Program-made: the position numbers and the translations under genes
Origin: UBA288 sp964461885
GTDB taxonomy: Archaea > Halobacteriota > Methanomicrobia > Methanomicrobiales > Methanospirillaceae
Length of the DNA: 64,000 nt
Assembly: GCA_964461885.1 (NCBI GenBank)
Contig: CAYWVY010000001.1
Location: 36,568 to 100,567, forward strand
Direction of reading: 5' to 3'
Shown: positions 1 through 8,598 of the stretch, one piece after another
How the letters are laid out: every line of letters begins with the position of its first letter
Numbering within the stretch: the first letter of the stretch is position 1
The notes under the pieces: model-generated
Told to the model about the DNA's origin: nothing
The model's database searches: none
The model's input: the letters and a program-made list of their open reading frames with translations, nothing else

Positions 1-5
1 CCGCG

Positions 6-437
6 TTGCCGAAGGACGCCCCGGCGCTCGCAACCCTGTACCGGGTGGCCGTCATCGCCACGTGCTTTTTTCTCATTTGGTACGGGGCCTGTACCCGGGA
101 GACGATGGAGCACAGCGCCCGCAACTCCTGCGTCCGCCTCGGAGTGACGATCGCCGCCGTCTCCTCAGCGGAGGTGCATGCGGGGGAGGAGCACGTCGAG
201 ATGACGGATTTCGCCACCCGCCCGGAGTACCGGGGGCACGGCCGCTCCGGGTACCTGCGCCCCGGATGGAGGCGGCGATGGGATTGGCCGGGATCGGAAC
301 GCCGCACGCCATCGCCTGCGCCGAAACCCCAAGCGTGGGCCGGGTATTCGCGCGGGGGAACCCCTGTCAACAACACCGGGACCTCCGGTGGTCTGGAGAG
401 CATGTCTGTCTGGCGTGGACCGACGACAGGTCGCTGA
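6..437 (+). pseudogene. ablB: broken beta-lysine N-acetyltransferase (AblB-like, GNAT)
   Basis: AblB acetylates beta-lysine to the osmolyte N-epsilon-acetyl-beta-lysine. Family-like segments lie in two frames. The first frame holds RETMEH, AAVSSAEVHAG and EMTDFATRPEYRGHG, the GNAT core, up to about 257. The frame two bases on holds MEAAMGLAGIGTPHAI and VGRVFARG (about 263-359). The first frame then resumes with VNNTGTSGGLESMSVW to the stop. The second switch falls in a GGGGG run at about 354-358. The N-terminal third looks degenerate as well, so decay is more likely than two base-calling errors, but error is possible. The partner ablA (lysine 2,3-aminomutase) would lie upstream, outside the window. 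Identification rests on motif memory only. Confidence 0.6.
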
Positions 438-584
438 ACGCCCGCGGGTCCTGTCACGCGACAAAAAACTGTATCCGGCCGGCGACCTGGGGACAGGAGC
501 TCCTGTGCGCAGGATTTCCGCGGTCCGACAGAAGCGGGTGTATACAGGCTGTATCGACAATTGGGTGGCTATACGGACCAAAAA

Positions 585-591
585 TTTAAAA
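585..591 (+). promoter_or_regulatory. TATA box of pdaD
   Basis: The A/T string TTTAAAA stands alone in GC-rich DNA, 27-33 bases before the ATG at 618. This is the usual archaeal TATA spacing and implies a nearly leaderless pdaD transcript. It also argues against the longer in-frame start at 561. Confidence 0.55.
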
Positions 592-617
592 CACCTGGGG
601 GGCCGATTAGCTCCCAT

Positions 618-1163
618 ATGGTTGTTCCGACGAAGGTCTTCTTCACCAGTGGCGTCGGCGTGCACAAAGACCGCCTCGCGTCGTTCGAACTCGCGCTGCG
701 TCAGGCGGGAATCGAACGATGCAACCTCGTCTATGTCTCGTCCATCTTCCCTCCCCACGCGAAGGAGGTTCCGCGGAACGAAGGGCTCAACGCGATCCAG
801 CCCGGCCAGATCGTCTACTGCGTGATGGCGCGGAACGAGACAAACGAGTCGACCCGGCTGGTCTCAGCAGCCATCGGCCTTGCGGTGCCGCGCGAGGCCC
901 ATGCTTACGGCTATCTCTCTGAGCACCACGCCTTCGGCGAGAGCGAGGAGATATCCGGGGAATATGCCGAGGACCTGGCGGCCACCATGCTCGCGACCAC
1001 GCTCGGTATAGCCTTCGATCCCGACTGCGCCTGGCAGGAGCGCGAGCAGATCTACAAGGCGAGCGGCCAGATCATCGAGACGAAGAACATCTGCCAGGCG
1101 GCCCAGGGCAACCCGAACGGGCTCTGGACGACCGTGATCGCGGCCGCAGTCTTCATCATCTGA
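618..1163 (+). CDS. pdaD: pyruvoyl-dependent arginine decarboxylase
   Basis: PdaD decarboxylates arginine to agmatine, the precursor of archaeal polyamines and of the agmatidine base in tRNA-Ile2. The proenzyme cleaves itself between two serines to make the pyruvoyl cofactor; here the motif VSSIFPP places the cleavage between Ser41 and Ser42. The rest of the 181-residue protein matches the family, including the YGYLSEHH and CQAAQGNPNGLWTTV segments. The ATG at 618 is preferred over 561 because it sits about 30 bases after a TATA box and gives the usual N-terminus. The gene stands alone, followed by a hydrophilic protein with its own promoter. Confidence 0.93.
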   Translation: MVVPTKVFFTSGVGVHKDRLASFELALRQAGIERCNLVYVSSIFPPHAKEVPRNEGLNAIQPGQIVYCVMARNETNESTRLVSAAIGLAVPREAHAYGYLSEHHAFGESEEISGEYAEDLAATMLATTLGIAFDPDCAWQEREQIYKASGQIIETKNICQAAQGNPNGLWTTVIAAAVFII

Positions 1164-1259
1164 TCCCCTCCCTTTTCTGAGCAGCGCCCGGTGCAAGGAG
1201 CACACGCTGCAACAACTTTATATCTTTATGAATCTTTGCAGGTGCTGGTGAAATCCAGT

Positions 1260-2600
1260 ATGGCAGAAACTCAGAAGGAGAAGGAGGGCCGGCTCCGCCG
1301 GGAGGCCGAGGCCAAGGCCAAGGCTCGGACCGGCGGGGACACGAGCTTCGTGGCCGTGAACACGCTCCCCAGAAAGGAGACGGCCACGACAGCGACCGGG
1401 ATGAAGGAGACGGCGCGCACGGAGCCCCGCTCGACGACCGAGAAGATCGGGGCGACCCTCCACGAAGCCAAGGAGGATGTCAAGGAGGCGCTCACGCCCG
1501 ACCGGGCCGAGACAGGCCGGCCCGGGACGATCCCCCCGCCGGCTCGCACGACCTCGACAGCAACCAGCGGCACAACCCGCGAGGCGGACTGGGAGACGAT
1601 CCGGCACCCCGGCATGGAGCCCTGCGACGAGGATCCGTACGGCACGCGACCGGTATCGGAGCTGGCGAAGCCCTCCGAGGTCACGGACAAAGCGGACCTC
1701 GCCGCGGTCCGGATGATGGAGCGGGAGAAGGCCGGCCGAGAACAGATGGACCGCGAGAGGATCATGACGACGGCCACCACGGAGGCGGCGGCGGCCCGCG
1801 CCGCGCTGGCCTCGAAGGAGACGACGCCGGCGGAGTTCGAGGCCGAGCGTGAGCGGATGAAGGCCGGCGCGGGCGAGGAGATGGCGCCGGCGGGCACGCA
1901 GGGCCAGCACTGGAGCGGCGAGCCCTGGGCCAAGAACCCGAAGGTCGGCGGCAAGGAGACTGCCGAGGCGGAGGCCGAGGCCGCCCGCGGCAGGATGATG
2001 ACCGGGCCCGCAGTGGCTGGTGCGACCGCGATGACGCCGGCGGAGATCGAGGCCGAACGCGAGCGGCGGATGAAGACCGGGGCCGTGGTGGGCGGTGCGG
2101 CCCTGGCCGCCGGCGCGGCCGCGAAGCGGATCTCGCCCGAGGCGGGCGAGCGGACCACGCGGCAGGGCGCCGCGATCGATACGGAGCGGCCGGTGACCGG
2201 TACGGTCGCCCCCCCGACCACGACAACGCCCCCGCGGGACACCCGGACGGTGGACGAGCGCACCCGCAGGCACGCCGAGGACCCGAGCGTCCACCCCGAC
2301 TGGGAGACCCAGCCGCAGATCAACGCCCCCATGGATGTCGGCATCCCGACTGCTGAGGGGCAGGCCGACGCCGCACGGATCCGGGCGGGCCGGCGCCGGA
2401 GTGACGAGGCCGAGGAGCCCCGGCTCGACCGCCGCGGGGGCGATATCGAGACACCCCTGGCGAGCGGAGCCCGGGTTACCAAGACGACAAGGGACGACCG
2501 GGGAACGCTCGAGAAGATGAAGGACACGGCCGTCGGGGCCAAGGAGGACACCAAGGCGAAGATGCGCGATATCAAGGAGGACGTCAACCGCAAGATCTGA
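1260..2600 (+). CDS. long hydrophilic, probably disordered protein
   Basis: This 446-residue protein was not recognised as a known family. It is almost entirely built from Ala, Glu, Thr, Arg, Lys and Gly, has no membrane segment or signal peptide, and contains many Lys/Glu stretches. Internal repeats are visible: TPAEFEAERERMK (DNA about 1822-1863) and TPAEIEAERERRMK (about 2034-2078), and two DWET-containing segments. The C-terminus (KDTAVGAKEDTKAKMRDIKE) resembles amphipathic 11-mer repeats of LEA-like or YtxH-like stress proteins. The start is set by the ATG about 40 bases after a TATA-like CTTTATAT at 1217-1224. A desiccation or osmotic role is a guess from composition only. Confidence 0.75.
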   Translation: MAETQKEKEGRLRREAEAKAKARTGGDTSFVAVNTLPRKETATTATGMKETARTEPRSTTEKIGATLHEAKEDVKEALTPDRAETGRPGTIPPPARTTSTATSGTTREADWETIRHPGMEPCDEDPYGTRPVSELAKPSEVTDKADLAAVRMMEREKAGREQMDRERIMTTATTEAAAARAALASKETTPAEFEAERERMKAGAGEEMAPAGTQGQHWSGEPWAKNPKVGGKETAEAEAEAARGRMMTGPAVAGATAMTPAEIEAERERRMKTGAVVGGAALAAGAAAKRISPEAGERTTRQGAAIDTERPVTGTVAPPTTTTPPRDTRTVDERTRRHAEDPSVHPDWETQPQINAPMDVGIPTAEGQADAARIRAGRRRSDEAEEPRLDRRGGDIETPLASGARVTKTTRDDRGTLEKMKDTAVGAKEDTKAKMRDIKEDVNRKI

Positions 2601-2678
2601 GTGCACACATCCCCTACACGTCTCTTTTTCCGGGGCACGGTTATCCCGTCCGCACGCCTACCTCGTTGCTGGTAGCTC

Positions 2679-3572
2679 ATGGAGAGAACGACCCTCGTCC
2701 TGCTCGGCCTCAGCCTGATCGTCATCGCCGCGGCCATCGGTGCCGGCTGCACGAACACTTCCGCTCCCGGCAGGAGCGCCGCCGCGACCCCGGCGGCCAT
2801 CCAGACGCAGGAGACGCTTTCGGCGCCGGCAACGCTCGCGCCCAACGCCGCGCTCGAAGCGGTGCGAGAGAGCGCCCAGGCCGCGCTCGACCGGTTCGAC
2901 CGCGATACGGCGACTGCCGCGCAGGCGCTCGGGCCGACGGACATGGCAGGTGACGAGGCCAGGCGCGTCCTCCGCGAGCTCGCGCTCGCCTCGCCGGCCG
3001 TGATCGACGCGACGGCCGTCTCGAGGGACGGGATCATGCTGACCGTCGAACCGGCCGAGTACGTTTCTGCCGAGGGGACGGACATCGGCGACCAGGAGCA
3101 GGTCCGGCGCCTCCGCAAGACGCAGAAGCCTGTGATGAGCCGTGTCTTCAGGACCGTCGAGGGCGTGAACGCGACCGATCTCGAGCACCCGGTCTTCGCA
3201 CCGTCCGGAGAGTTCAACGGCTCGGCCAGCCTCCTCTTCAACCCCACGGTCCTGCTGACCATGGCCGTGCAGGAGGCCCTCGCCGGCAGGACGGCCGAAG
3301 TCTTCGTGATTGATACGGACGGATTGATGCTGTACGATAGCGACGCGGCCGAGGTCGGGACGTATACCTTCTCGGACCCGATGTACGCGAACAACCTCGA
3401 GCTCCTGACCATCGCCGAACGGATGCGGACCGAGCCGGAGGGCACCGGGTCCTACACCTTCGCGGCCGAGGGCTCGGCCGAGCCGGTTTACAAGGAGGTC
3501 GCATGGGTCTCGGTCGGGCTGCACGGGACTGAATGGCGGGTCGCCGCGGTGAACGCGACGCCCGCGGCCTGA
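2679..3572 (+). CDS. lipoprotein with Cache-like sensor domain
   Basis: The 297-residue protein starts with a hydrophobic signal segment and a lipobox ending at Cys24 (IGAGC), so it should be anchored outside the membrane. The mature part resembles PDC/Cache ligand-binding domains: a long N-terminal helix (about 50-110), then a mixed strand region with VFVIDTDGLMLYD near residue 210, typical of the Cache core. Methanomicrobiales encode many such stand-alone lipoproteins; ligands are unknown. There is no attached kinase or methyl-accepting domain and no signalling gene beside it. Family assignment is by fold-like pattern, not by a firm motif. Confidence 0.7.
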   Translation: MERTTLVLLGLSLIVIAAAIGAGCTNTSAPGRSAAATPAAIQTQETLSAPATLAPNAALEAVRESAQAALDRFDRDTATAAQALGPTDMAGDEARRVLRELALASPAVIDATAVSRDGIMLTVEPAEYVSAEGTDIGDQEQVRRLRKTQKPVMSRVFRTVEGVNATDLEHPVFAPSGEFNGSASLLFNPTVLLTMAVQEALAGRTAEVFVIDTDGLMLYDSDAAEVGTYTFSDPMYANNLELLTIAERMRTEPEGTGSYTFAAEGSAEPVYKEVAWVSVGLHGTEWRVAAVNATPAA

Positions 3573-3733
3573 ACAGCCCGCTTCACTCTCCTTTTGACCT
3601 TTTCTGGGCGCAAGGACGAGATCAACCGCAGCTTCGTTAACGAAAACAAGTTTGCTTGCGGAGAAGACAACCTGAATTTCGCCCGCGATCGGTAAAAGGA
3701 GCCTTTATCTCCTCTTTTCACCCAAACTTCCGC

Positions 3734-5008
3734 ATGAGTCTGGTGCTCGACGCGAAGAAGGGGATCATCACTGAGGAGATCAGGGAGGTCGCACGACAGG
3801 AGGAGCTCGACCCGGAGTTCGTCCGGCGCGGCGTCGCGGGCGGCCACATCGTCATTCCCGTCTCGCCGTACCGGGACGTCCGGCTCTGCGGGATCGGCGA
3901 GGGCCTCCGTACCAAGGTGAACGCATCCATCGGGACCTCATCGGACCTGGTCGACATCGACGTCGAGGTCGAGAAGGCCCGGCAGGCCGAGCTCGCCGGT
4001 GCCGACACCCTGATGGAGCTCTCCACCGGCGGCGACCTCGTCGAGATCCGGCGGCGCGTTATCGAGTCGACGCCCCTCTCCGTCGGCTCCGTGCCGCTCT
4101 ACCAGGCCTTTATCGAGGCCGCCCACCGCGACGGCGCGGTCGTCCACATGAACGAGGACGACCTCTTCCGGATCACGGCCGAGCAGGCGAAGGCCGGCAC
4201 GAACTTCATGGCGATCCACACCGGGATAAACTCGGAGACCATGAAGCGCCTGCAGAACCAGGGCCGGCACGGCGGGCTCGTCTCGCGCGGCGGCGCGTTC
4301 ATGACGGCCTGGATGCTCCACAACGAGAAGGAGAACCCGCTCTACGCCGAGTTCGACTACCTCTGCGAGATCATGATGGAGCACGAGGTCACGCTCTCCA
4401 TGGGCAACGGCATGCGGGCCGGCGCGATCCACGACGCGACCGACCGGGCGGCCATCCAGGAGCTGCTCATCAACGCCGAGCTCGCGGACAAGGCACACGA
4501 CCTGGGCATCCAGGTGATCGTCGAGGGGCCGGGCCACATCCCGATCGACGAGATCCAGGCGAACGTGATCCTCCAGAAGCGCGTCACGAACCGGAAGCCG
4601 TTCTACATGCTCGGCCCGCTCGTGACCGACATCGCGCCGGGATACGACGACCGCGTTGCGATGATCGGCGCATCGCTCTCGTCGTCGTACGGCGCGGACT
4701 TCATCTGCTACGTGACGCCGGCCGAGCACCTGGCCCTCCCGACGCCCGAAGAGGTCTACGAGGGGGTCATCTCGAGTCGGATCGCCGCCCACGTCGGGGA
4801 CATGGTCAAACTCGGCAAGCGCGACGACGACCTCGAGATGGGCCATGCCCGCCGGGACCTCGATTGGGAGCGGCAGTACGCGGTCGCGCTCAACCCGGAG
4901 CGGGCCCGGGCGATCCGCAACTCGCGAAGCCCGGCCGACTCGGACGCCTGCACCATGTGCGGCGACTACTGCGCCCTCAAGATCGTCTCGAAGCACTTCG
5001 CTTTCTAA
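3734..5008 (+). CDS. thiC: phosphomethylpyrimidine synthase ThiC
   Basis: ThiC is the radical-SAM enzyme that turns aminoimidazole ribotide into HMP phosphate for thiamine. The 424-residue sequence carries the family segments EGPGHIPIDEIQANV, PFYMLGPLVTDIAPGYDD and ATDRAAIQELL, and ends with the iron-sulfur cysteines C406, C409 and C413 (CTMCGDYC). The last spacing is three residues rather than the four of bacterial ThiC. It has the short archaeal form without the bacterial N-terminal domain. The ATG at 3734 follows a TATA-like CCTTTATC by about 30 bases; upstream in-frame starts are less likely. I see no TPP riboswitch. Archaea often hold two ThiC paralogues, so HMP synthase activity is inferred. 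Confidence 0.93.
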   Translation: MSLVLDAKKGIITEEIREVARQEELDPEFVRRGVAGGHIVIPVSPYRDVRLCGIGEGLRTKVNASIGTSSDLVDIDVEVEKARQAELAGADTLMELSTGGDLVEIRRRVIESTPLSVGSVPLYQAFIEAAHRDGAVVHMNEDDLFRITAEQAKAGTNFMAIHTGINSETMKRLQNQGRHGGLVSRGGAFMTAWMLHNEKENPLYAEFDYLCEIMMEHEVTLSMGNGMRAGAIHDATDRAAIQELLINAELADKAHDLGIQVIVEGPGHIPIDEIQANVILQKRVTNRKPFYMLGPLVTDIAPGYDDRVAMIGASLSSSYGADFICYVTPAEHLALPTPEEVYEGVISSRIAAHVGDMVKLGKRDDDLEMGHARRDLDWERQYAVALNPERARAIRNSRSPADSDACTMCGDYCALKIVSKHFAF

Positions 5009-5011
5009 CCC

Positions 5012-5019
5012 TTTTTTTT
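5012..5019 (+). terminator. poly-T terminator after thiC
   Basis: Eight consecutive T residues start three bases after the thiC stop codon. Archaeal RNA polymerase terminates at such runs without a hairpin. Confidence 0.6.
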
Positions 5020-5065
5020 GACCGCGACGTTTTTCCCTGTTGGAGGGGGGGGCCGTGATGGTCCC

Positions 5066-5973
5066 ATGCGCACGAACCTCCGCGGGGGTGCACGGACTCA
5101 CGTCGAAGACCCCGACGAGGAAGAGCAGGCCCGGCTCAGATACGGGGCCAGTATCCCGGCTGATTGGATCGGCGACGCGCTCGACCCGTACCAGCGCCCA
5201 CGATCTCAGCGCTCGAACGACCTCGTCCTGCTCACCGTCCTCTGCTCCCGGGCGGCCCGCAGGCGTCCCGAGCCGTTCGCCACGGTCCAGCTCGGCATCG
5301 TGCCCCTGCCGGACCGCGCGGTCACAATCTCCTGGCGCGACCCTGACCTGATCGACGACACCCGCGGGGGCGGCGACAACAGGGCCCGCAGCCCTCCCGG
5401 GATCGCGCTCGAGATCCTCGCCGCGAACAAGGAGATCTTCCGGCGCGACCTCCACGAGATCCTCGACCACTCGACCTTCAAAGAGGAGGAGCTCAGGGGC
5501 TCGCTCACGGGGTCGCCTTGGCAACCTGATCGACCAGGGCAGGAGCCTCGTGTACTTCGACTCGGCCCTCCGGTCGAACGGGCGGGTGCTGGTGGGCGGC
5601 GCGCGGCGACGGGCTCTTCGAGGGCATCGAGGGCATGCGGGCCGCTCTCGAAGAGGTCCGCGAACGGAATGACGAGAACCCCGAGCTCGCGGAGGTCTCC
5701 TCCCGGATTGACGGCGACCTGATGGGGGGGTTCTCGTCCCTCGACTCGATGAACCTCAATGGCCTCGTCCGGACCCTGACCAAGATCACGATCGCGCTCG
5801 CCGTCCCGGCCATCATCGTGGGCCTCGGGGGCATAAACGTCCCGACGCCGTTCACGGGGAGTCGGATCGGGTTCGCCGTGCTCACCGTGCTCGTGGTGGC
5901 GCTCACCGTGGTCACGTTTCTGGCGATCCGGTACGCCGAGCGGATCAGTCCGCGCCCCGGGCAGCGAAGCTGA
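5066..5973 (+). pseudogene. corA: frameshifted CorA-like divalent cation transporter
   Basis: The three forward frames together spell a CorA-family protein. Frame one runs from MRTNLRGGAR through DALDPYQRPR and VQLGIVPLPDRAVTISW to KEEELRGSL. The second frame continues with GNLIDQGRSLVYFDSALRSN from 5520. The third gives GLFEGIEGMRAALEEV from about 5611 to the end, with two C-terminal membrane helices. The loop that is GMN in CorA reads GGIN here. The first shift maps to a GGGG run at 5509-5512, and removing one G restores LTGRLGN. The second lies between about 5600 and 5608. Either the gene is recently broken or the draft has two one-base errors; both shifts have the sign of a single extra base. 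Confidence 0.65.
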
Positions 5974-6047
5974 TATATGGGTGCCCGTCCTCACACTCAG
6001 ACGACTGATGAGTTTCGTCGAAACCACCAATACCAGCGAGGGACGCA

Positions 6048-6428
6048 ATGACGGATTTCGAACCTGAATCGCTCTCCGAACCGCGAACACGTGTGACTTT
6101 GACGAGCGGTGACCTTGTCCTGCTCGACCCGAAGGACCCCGACGAGGATCCCGTGGTCCCGCTCGTCGTGGTCAGCAGCCAGCCCGTTGCCCTGCCGCAC
6201 GGAGTCATCTACGTGCTCCGCGACGATCTGCCGCTTGTCGAGGAACTGCAACCGGTCTTCCGCGCGCCCGGGAGCGACTTCAACGCATGGTACGAACAGG
6301 AGCGGGAACTCTACGAAGCGCACGGACTCGTCTACGGCGAGAACGACGAGCTGGACCTGTTGACCCGCCTGCTCTCGGAACGCGGGGTCTGGCACCGGCG
6401 TGCCCCGCGCTGCCTCTTCCTGGTCTGA
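6048..6428 (+). CDS. conserved-looking hypothetical protein
   Basis: The 126-residue product is acidic and soluble and was not recognised. It begins with a strand-rich part (RVTLTSGDLVLLDPKDPDED), followed by a helical part with WYEQERELYEAHGLV and a leucine-rich C-terminus ending LFLV. A TATA-like TGATATATGG at 5971-5980 should start transcription near 6003, which leaves a leader of about 45 bases. That leader contains a 19-codon open frame (6008-6067) that begins almost at the predicted transcript start and overlaps this start codon in another frame. The gene is followed 48 bases later by an unrelated pair. Confidence 0.65.
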   Translation: MTDFEPESLSEPRTRVTLTSGDLVLLDPKDPDEDPVVPLVVVSSQPVALPHGVIYVLRDDLPLVEELQPVFRAPGSDFNAWYEQERELYEAHGLVYGENDELDLLTRLLSERGVWHRRAPRCLFLV

Positions 6429-6476
6429 GCTCCCGACGCCGCGAAATATAAGCGCGGCGCGCCCCCACTCTCTTGC

Positions 6477-7067
6477 ATGGCATATGCGGAGAGGCAGGTC
6501 TACTACTTCGAGCGGCCCGGGCCCGAGAACACGGCCGATGCGGCCCGGTTCGCGGTGGAGCGGGCGCAGGCCCTCGGCATCGGCGCGGTCGTGGTCGCGT
6601 CCTCGAGCGGCCGGACGGCCCTCCAGTTCCTGGAGGTCATGATGGACGCCGGCCTCGAGCTCGTCGTTGTGACGCACGCGGTCGGGTTCCGAGCACCCGG
6701 CGAATGGGAGTTCGACCCGGCGGCGGCCAGGACGTTGCGAGAGGCCGGCGCGACGATCGTGACGGGGACGCACGTCCTGTCGGGGCTTGAGCGGGCTTTC
6801 TCGGCATCGGCGAAGGTCGGTGGGGGCTCGCGCTCCGAGGCCGTGGCCGAGGCCCTCCGCCGCGTGGTCGCGGTCGGGTTGAAGGTCGCGGTCGAGTGCG
6901 TGATGATCGCGGCCGACCAGGGCGCGGTGCCGATCGACCGCGAGGTCATGGCGTGCGGCGGCACGGGATCGGGTGCGGACACGGTAGTCGTGGTCCGGCC
7001 GGCGCACACGAACCGGTTCTTCGACTGCCAGGTCCGCGAGCTCGTGGCGATGCCGAGGAACCGTTAG
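6477..7067 (+). CDS. stand-alone pyruvate kinase C-terminal-like domain protein
   Basis: The 196-residue protein looks like the alpha/beta domain found at the C-terminus of pyruvate kinase, here without the catalytic barrel (COG1751-like). Visible elements are a nucleotide-fold core IGAVVVASSSGRTALQFLEV (about 35-55), VVVTHAVGF, and the C-terminal GSGADTVVVVRPAHTNRFFDC. Such proteins are common in archaea and have no established reaction. It ends in a TAGTG overlap with the following membrane protein gene, so the two are almost certainly co-translated. A C/T-rich stretch and TATA-like AAATATAAG (6444-6452) precede the ATG by about 30 bases. Confidence 0.8.
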   Translation: MAYAERQVYYFERPGPENTADAARFAVERAQALGIGAVVVASSSGRTALQFLEVMMDAGLELVVVTHAVGFRAPGEWEFDPAAARTLREAGATIVTGTHVLSGLERAFSASAKVGGGSRSEAVAEALRRVVAVGLKVAVECVMIAADQGAVPIDREVMACGGTGSGADTVVVVRPAHTNRFFDCQVRELVAMPRNR

Positions 7068-7888
7068 TGCTCTTCGAAGCTCTCCGCGACAGCGTGCGGT
7101 ACCCGGCGATCTGGATTGCGGGGCTGGGGTACGCGGCCCTCGACGTGCTCCAGCTCATGCTGAGCCTCCAGGGCGAGACCTTCTTCTCGACCCGGCTGCT
7201 CGTGCTCGAGTACCTGGCCCTGCCGTTCCTGCTCGCGGGGGCCTACGGCGTGCTCCGCGAGGCGGACTCGTCGCCGCGGCTTCTCCTCGGCGAGGGGGTT
7301 CGGAACTACTTCCGCGTGCTCCTGCCCGGACTCGTGGTCGGGTTTGCGGCGGTGCTCCTGGTCCTCGCCCTGACCGTGCTGCTCTCGCTCGCGGGCGGCG
7401 CGTTCTCGGCCGACCTCGCGGCCGGAGCGGCCATCGTGATCATGATCCCGGTCGCGTTCTTCCTCTCGCTCTACGACACGGCCGCATGCTTCGAGGGACT
7501 CGGGGTCTTCGCCTCGCTCCGCCGCTCGGTCTCGCTCGTGCTGGCCCACATCTGGGAGGTGGCCGTCTTTCTGCTCGCGACGATCGCGGTCCTCTTCGCC
7601 GTTGGGTTTGTCCTCCTCCTGGCCTGGACGACGGTCCTCTTCGAACGGCTCGAGCCGCTGGCCTCGATGACGCCTGCGGAGATCGCGGACTTCGGGCCGG
7701 CCCAGTTCGCCCAGATCGCCGGGCCGGACGGGATCGCCCTCGGCGCGGCCCTCTACGGTGTCTTCATCCTCTTCGCGTTCGTGCTCGTGACCGGGTACAA
7801 GGCCCGGCTCTACCGAACGATCGCCGAGGCGATGCCGGCTGAGCCGGAGGGCGTCTACGACGAGAAGGGGCGGTACTACAAGTACTGA
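7067..7888 (+). CDS. polytopic membrane protein, DUF4013-like
   Basis: The 273-residue product starts at a GTG that overlaps the previous stop (TAGTG). It shows about six hydrophobic segments: AIWIAGLGYAALDVL, LALPFLLAGAYGVL, LLPGLVVGFAAVLLVLALTV, AAIVIMIPVAFFLSL, VAVFLLATIAVLFAVGFVLLL and ALYGVFILFAFVLVTGYKA. It ends in a soluble tail, YDEKGRYYKY. The layout resembles archaeal DUF4013/DUF7847 proteins, which have no known function. Tight coupling to the pyruvate-kinase-C-like protein suggests a shared role at the membrane, but nothing in either sequence says what. Confidence 0.75.
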   Translation: MLFEALRDSVRYPAIWIAGLGYAALDVLQLMLSLQGETFFSTRLLVLEYLALPFLLAGAYGVLREADSSPRLLLGEGVRNYFRVLLPGLVVGFAAVLLVLALTVLLSLAGGAFSADLAAGAAIVIMIPVAFFLSLYDTAACFEGLGVFASLRRSVSLVLAHIWEVAVFLLATIAVLFAVGFVLLLAWTTVLFERLEPLASMTPAEIADFGPAQFAQIAGPDGIALGAALYGVFILFAFVLVTGYKARLYRTIAEAMPAEPEGVYDEKGRYYKY

Positions 7889-8282
7889 CCCTCCATCTCC
7901 TCCATTTTTCAGGCGGGGGGTCGTCGACCTCACCAGCAGGCCCATGCCACGCCTGTCTCCCACCCGGACCGCCGACCGGTGAACAACAGCGAATACTGCT
8001 CTTCACTATCGGCCGCATGGCCCGATGGGGATCCGCCCTTCGGTGAGCGTGCTTTCAGCACCACCTTCAACCGCGGCTGCATTGTGAATACGGCACGAGC
8101 TCACCCTCAAGTCGGCCCCGGCCGGCAAACCCGTCGCGCCGGACGTCGTGGCCGTCCACGTCAGCCCCGCCCGGGAGAGCGCTGTCGTCCGATCGCGCAG
8201 GCCCGACAACAGCTCCCCCACAGTTCATCGCCGACGATCGCACTCCGCGTCACGACCGCCTGCCGCAGACAGGACTCGTGCA
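7889..8282. other. intergenic, no gene seen
   Basis: About 390 bases after the membrane protein hold a short T-run (about 7912-7916) and no open frame with protein-like composition on either strand. I see no RNA gene or repeat here. Confidence 0.5.
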
Positions 8283-8564
8283 ATGGCGCTTGACAAGCAT
8301 TTATCGACCCGTATCTGGCTCGTTCTGTACCATGCGGGCATCCGGGTCACCCAGTGGGCCGAGGGGCCGGAGGCCCCGACGGTCCTGAACGAGGTACTCC
8401 TCAACGAGATGGAGCGCGTCCCCGAGCCCGCCCTGCTCTACCTGCCCGGCGGGCGGATCGCGGCCGTCAACCGCACCGCGGCCCGCCTCGCCGGCGGCAG
8501 GCTGCTCATCCGCAGCGATCTCCCATTCGGGCCATGCTCGCCCGGTGGCCTGACACGGCCTTAA
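8283..8564 (+). pseudogene. N-terminal remnant of a PAS-domain protein
   Basis: In this frame the segment LLNEMERVPEPALLYLPGG followed by RIAAVNRTAARLAG reads as the start of a PAS sensor domain, but the sequence becomes non-PAS and stops within another 20 codons. The 45 residues before it look random. A TATA-like CATTTATC at 8299-8306 and an ATG at 8332 in a different frame suggest the original start was there, with a frameshift shortly after. No kinase or output domain remains before the convergent membrane-protein gene begins. This looks like a gene fragment, not a working short protein. Confidence 0.4.
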
Positions 8565-8598
8565 TGGTTGCGAGGCCTGCGTGTGGCGCGGCGTCCGG

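Noticed and set aside
3600..3733. TPP riboswitch before thiC
   Set aside because: None of the conserved thi-box words (CTGAGA, ACCCTTTGAACCTGAT) is present, and the promoter leaves almost no leader.
3938..5524. 528-residue minus-strand open frame across thiC
   Set aside because: Antisense shadow of thiC and the corA relic; no recognisable motif.
6005..6025. Hammerhead-ribozyme-like string CTGATGAG...CGAAAC
   Set aside because: The core words are present, but stem II would have only one good pair, and no stem I, stem III or cleavage site can be placed around it.
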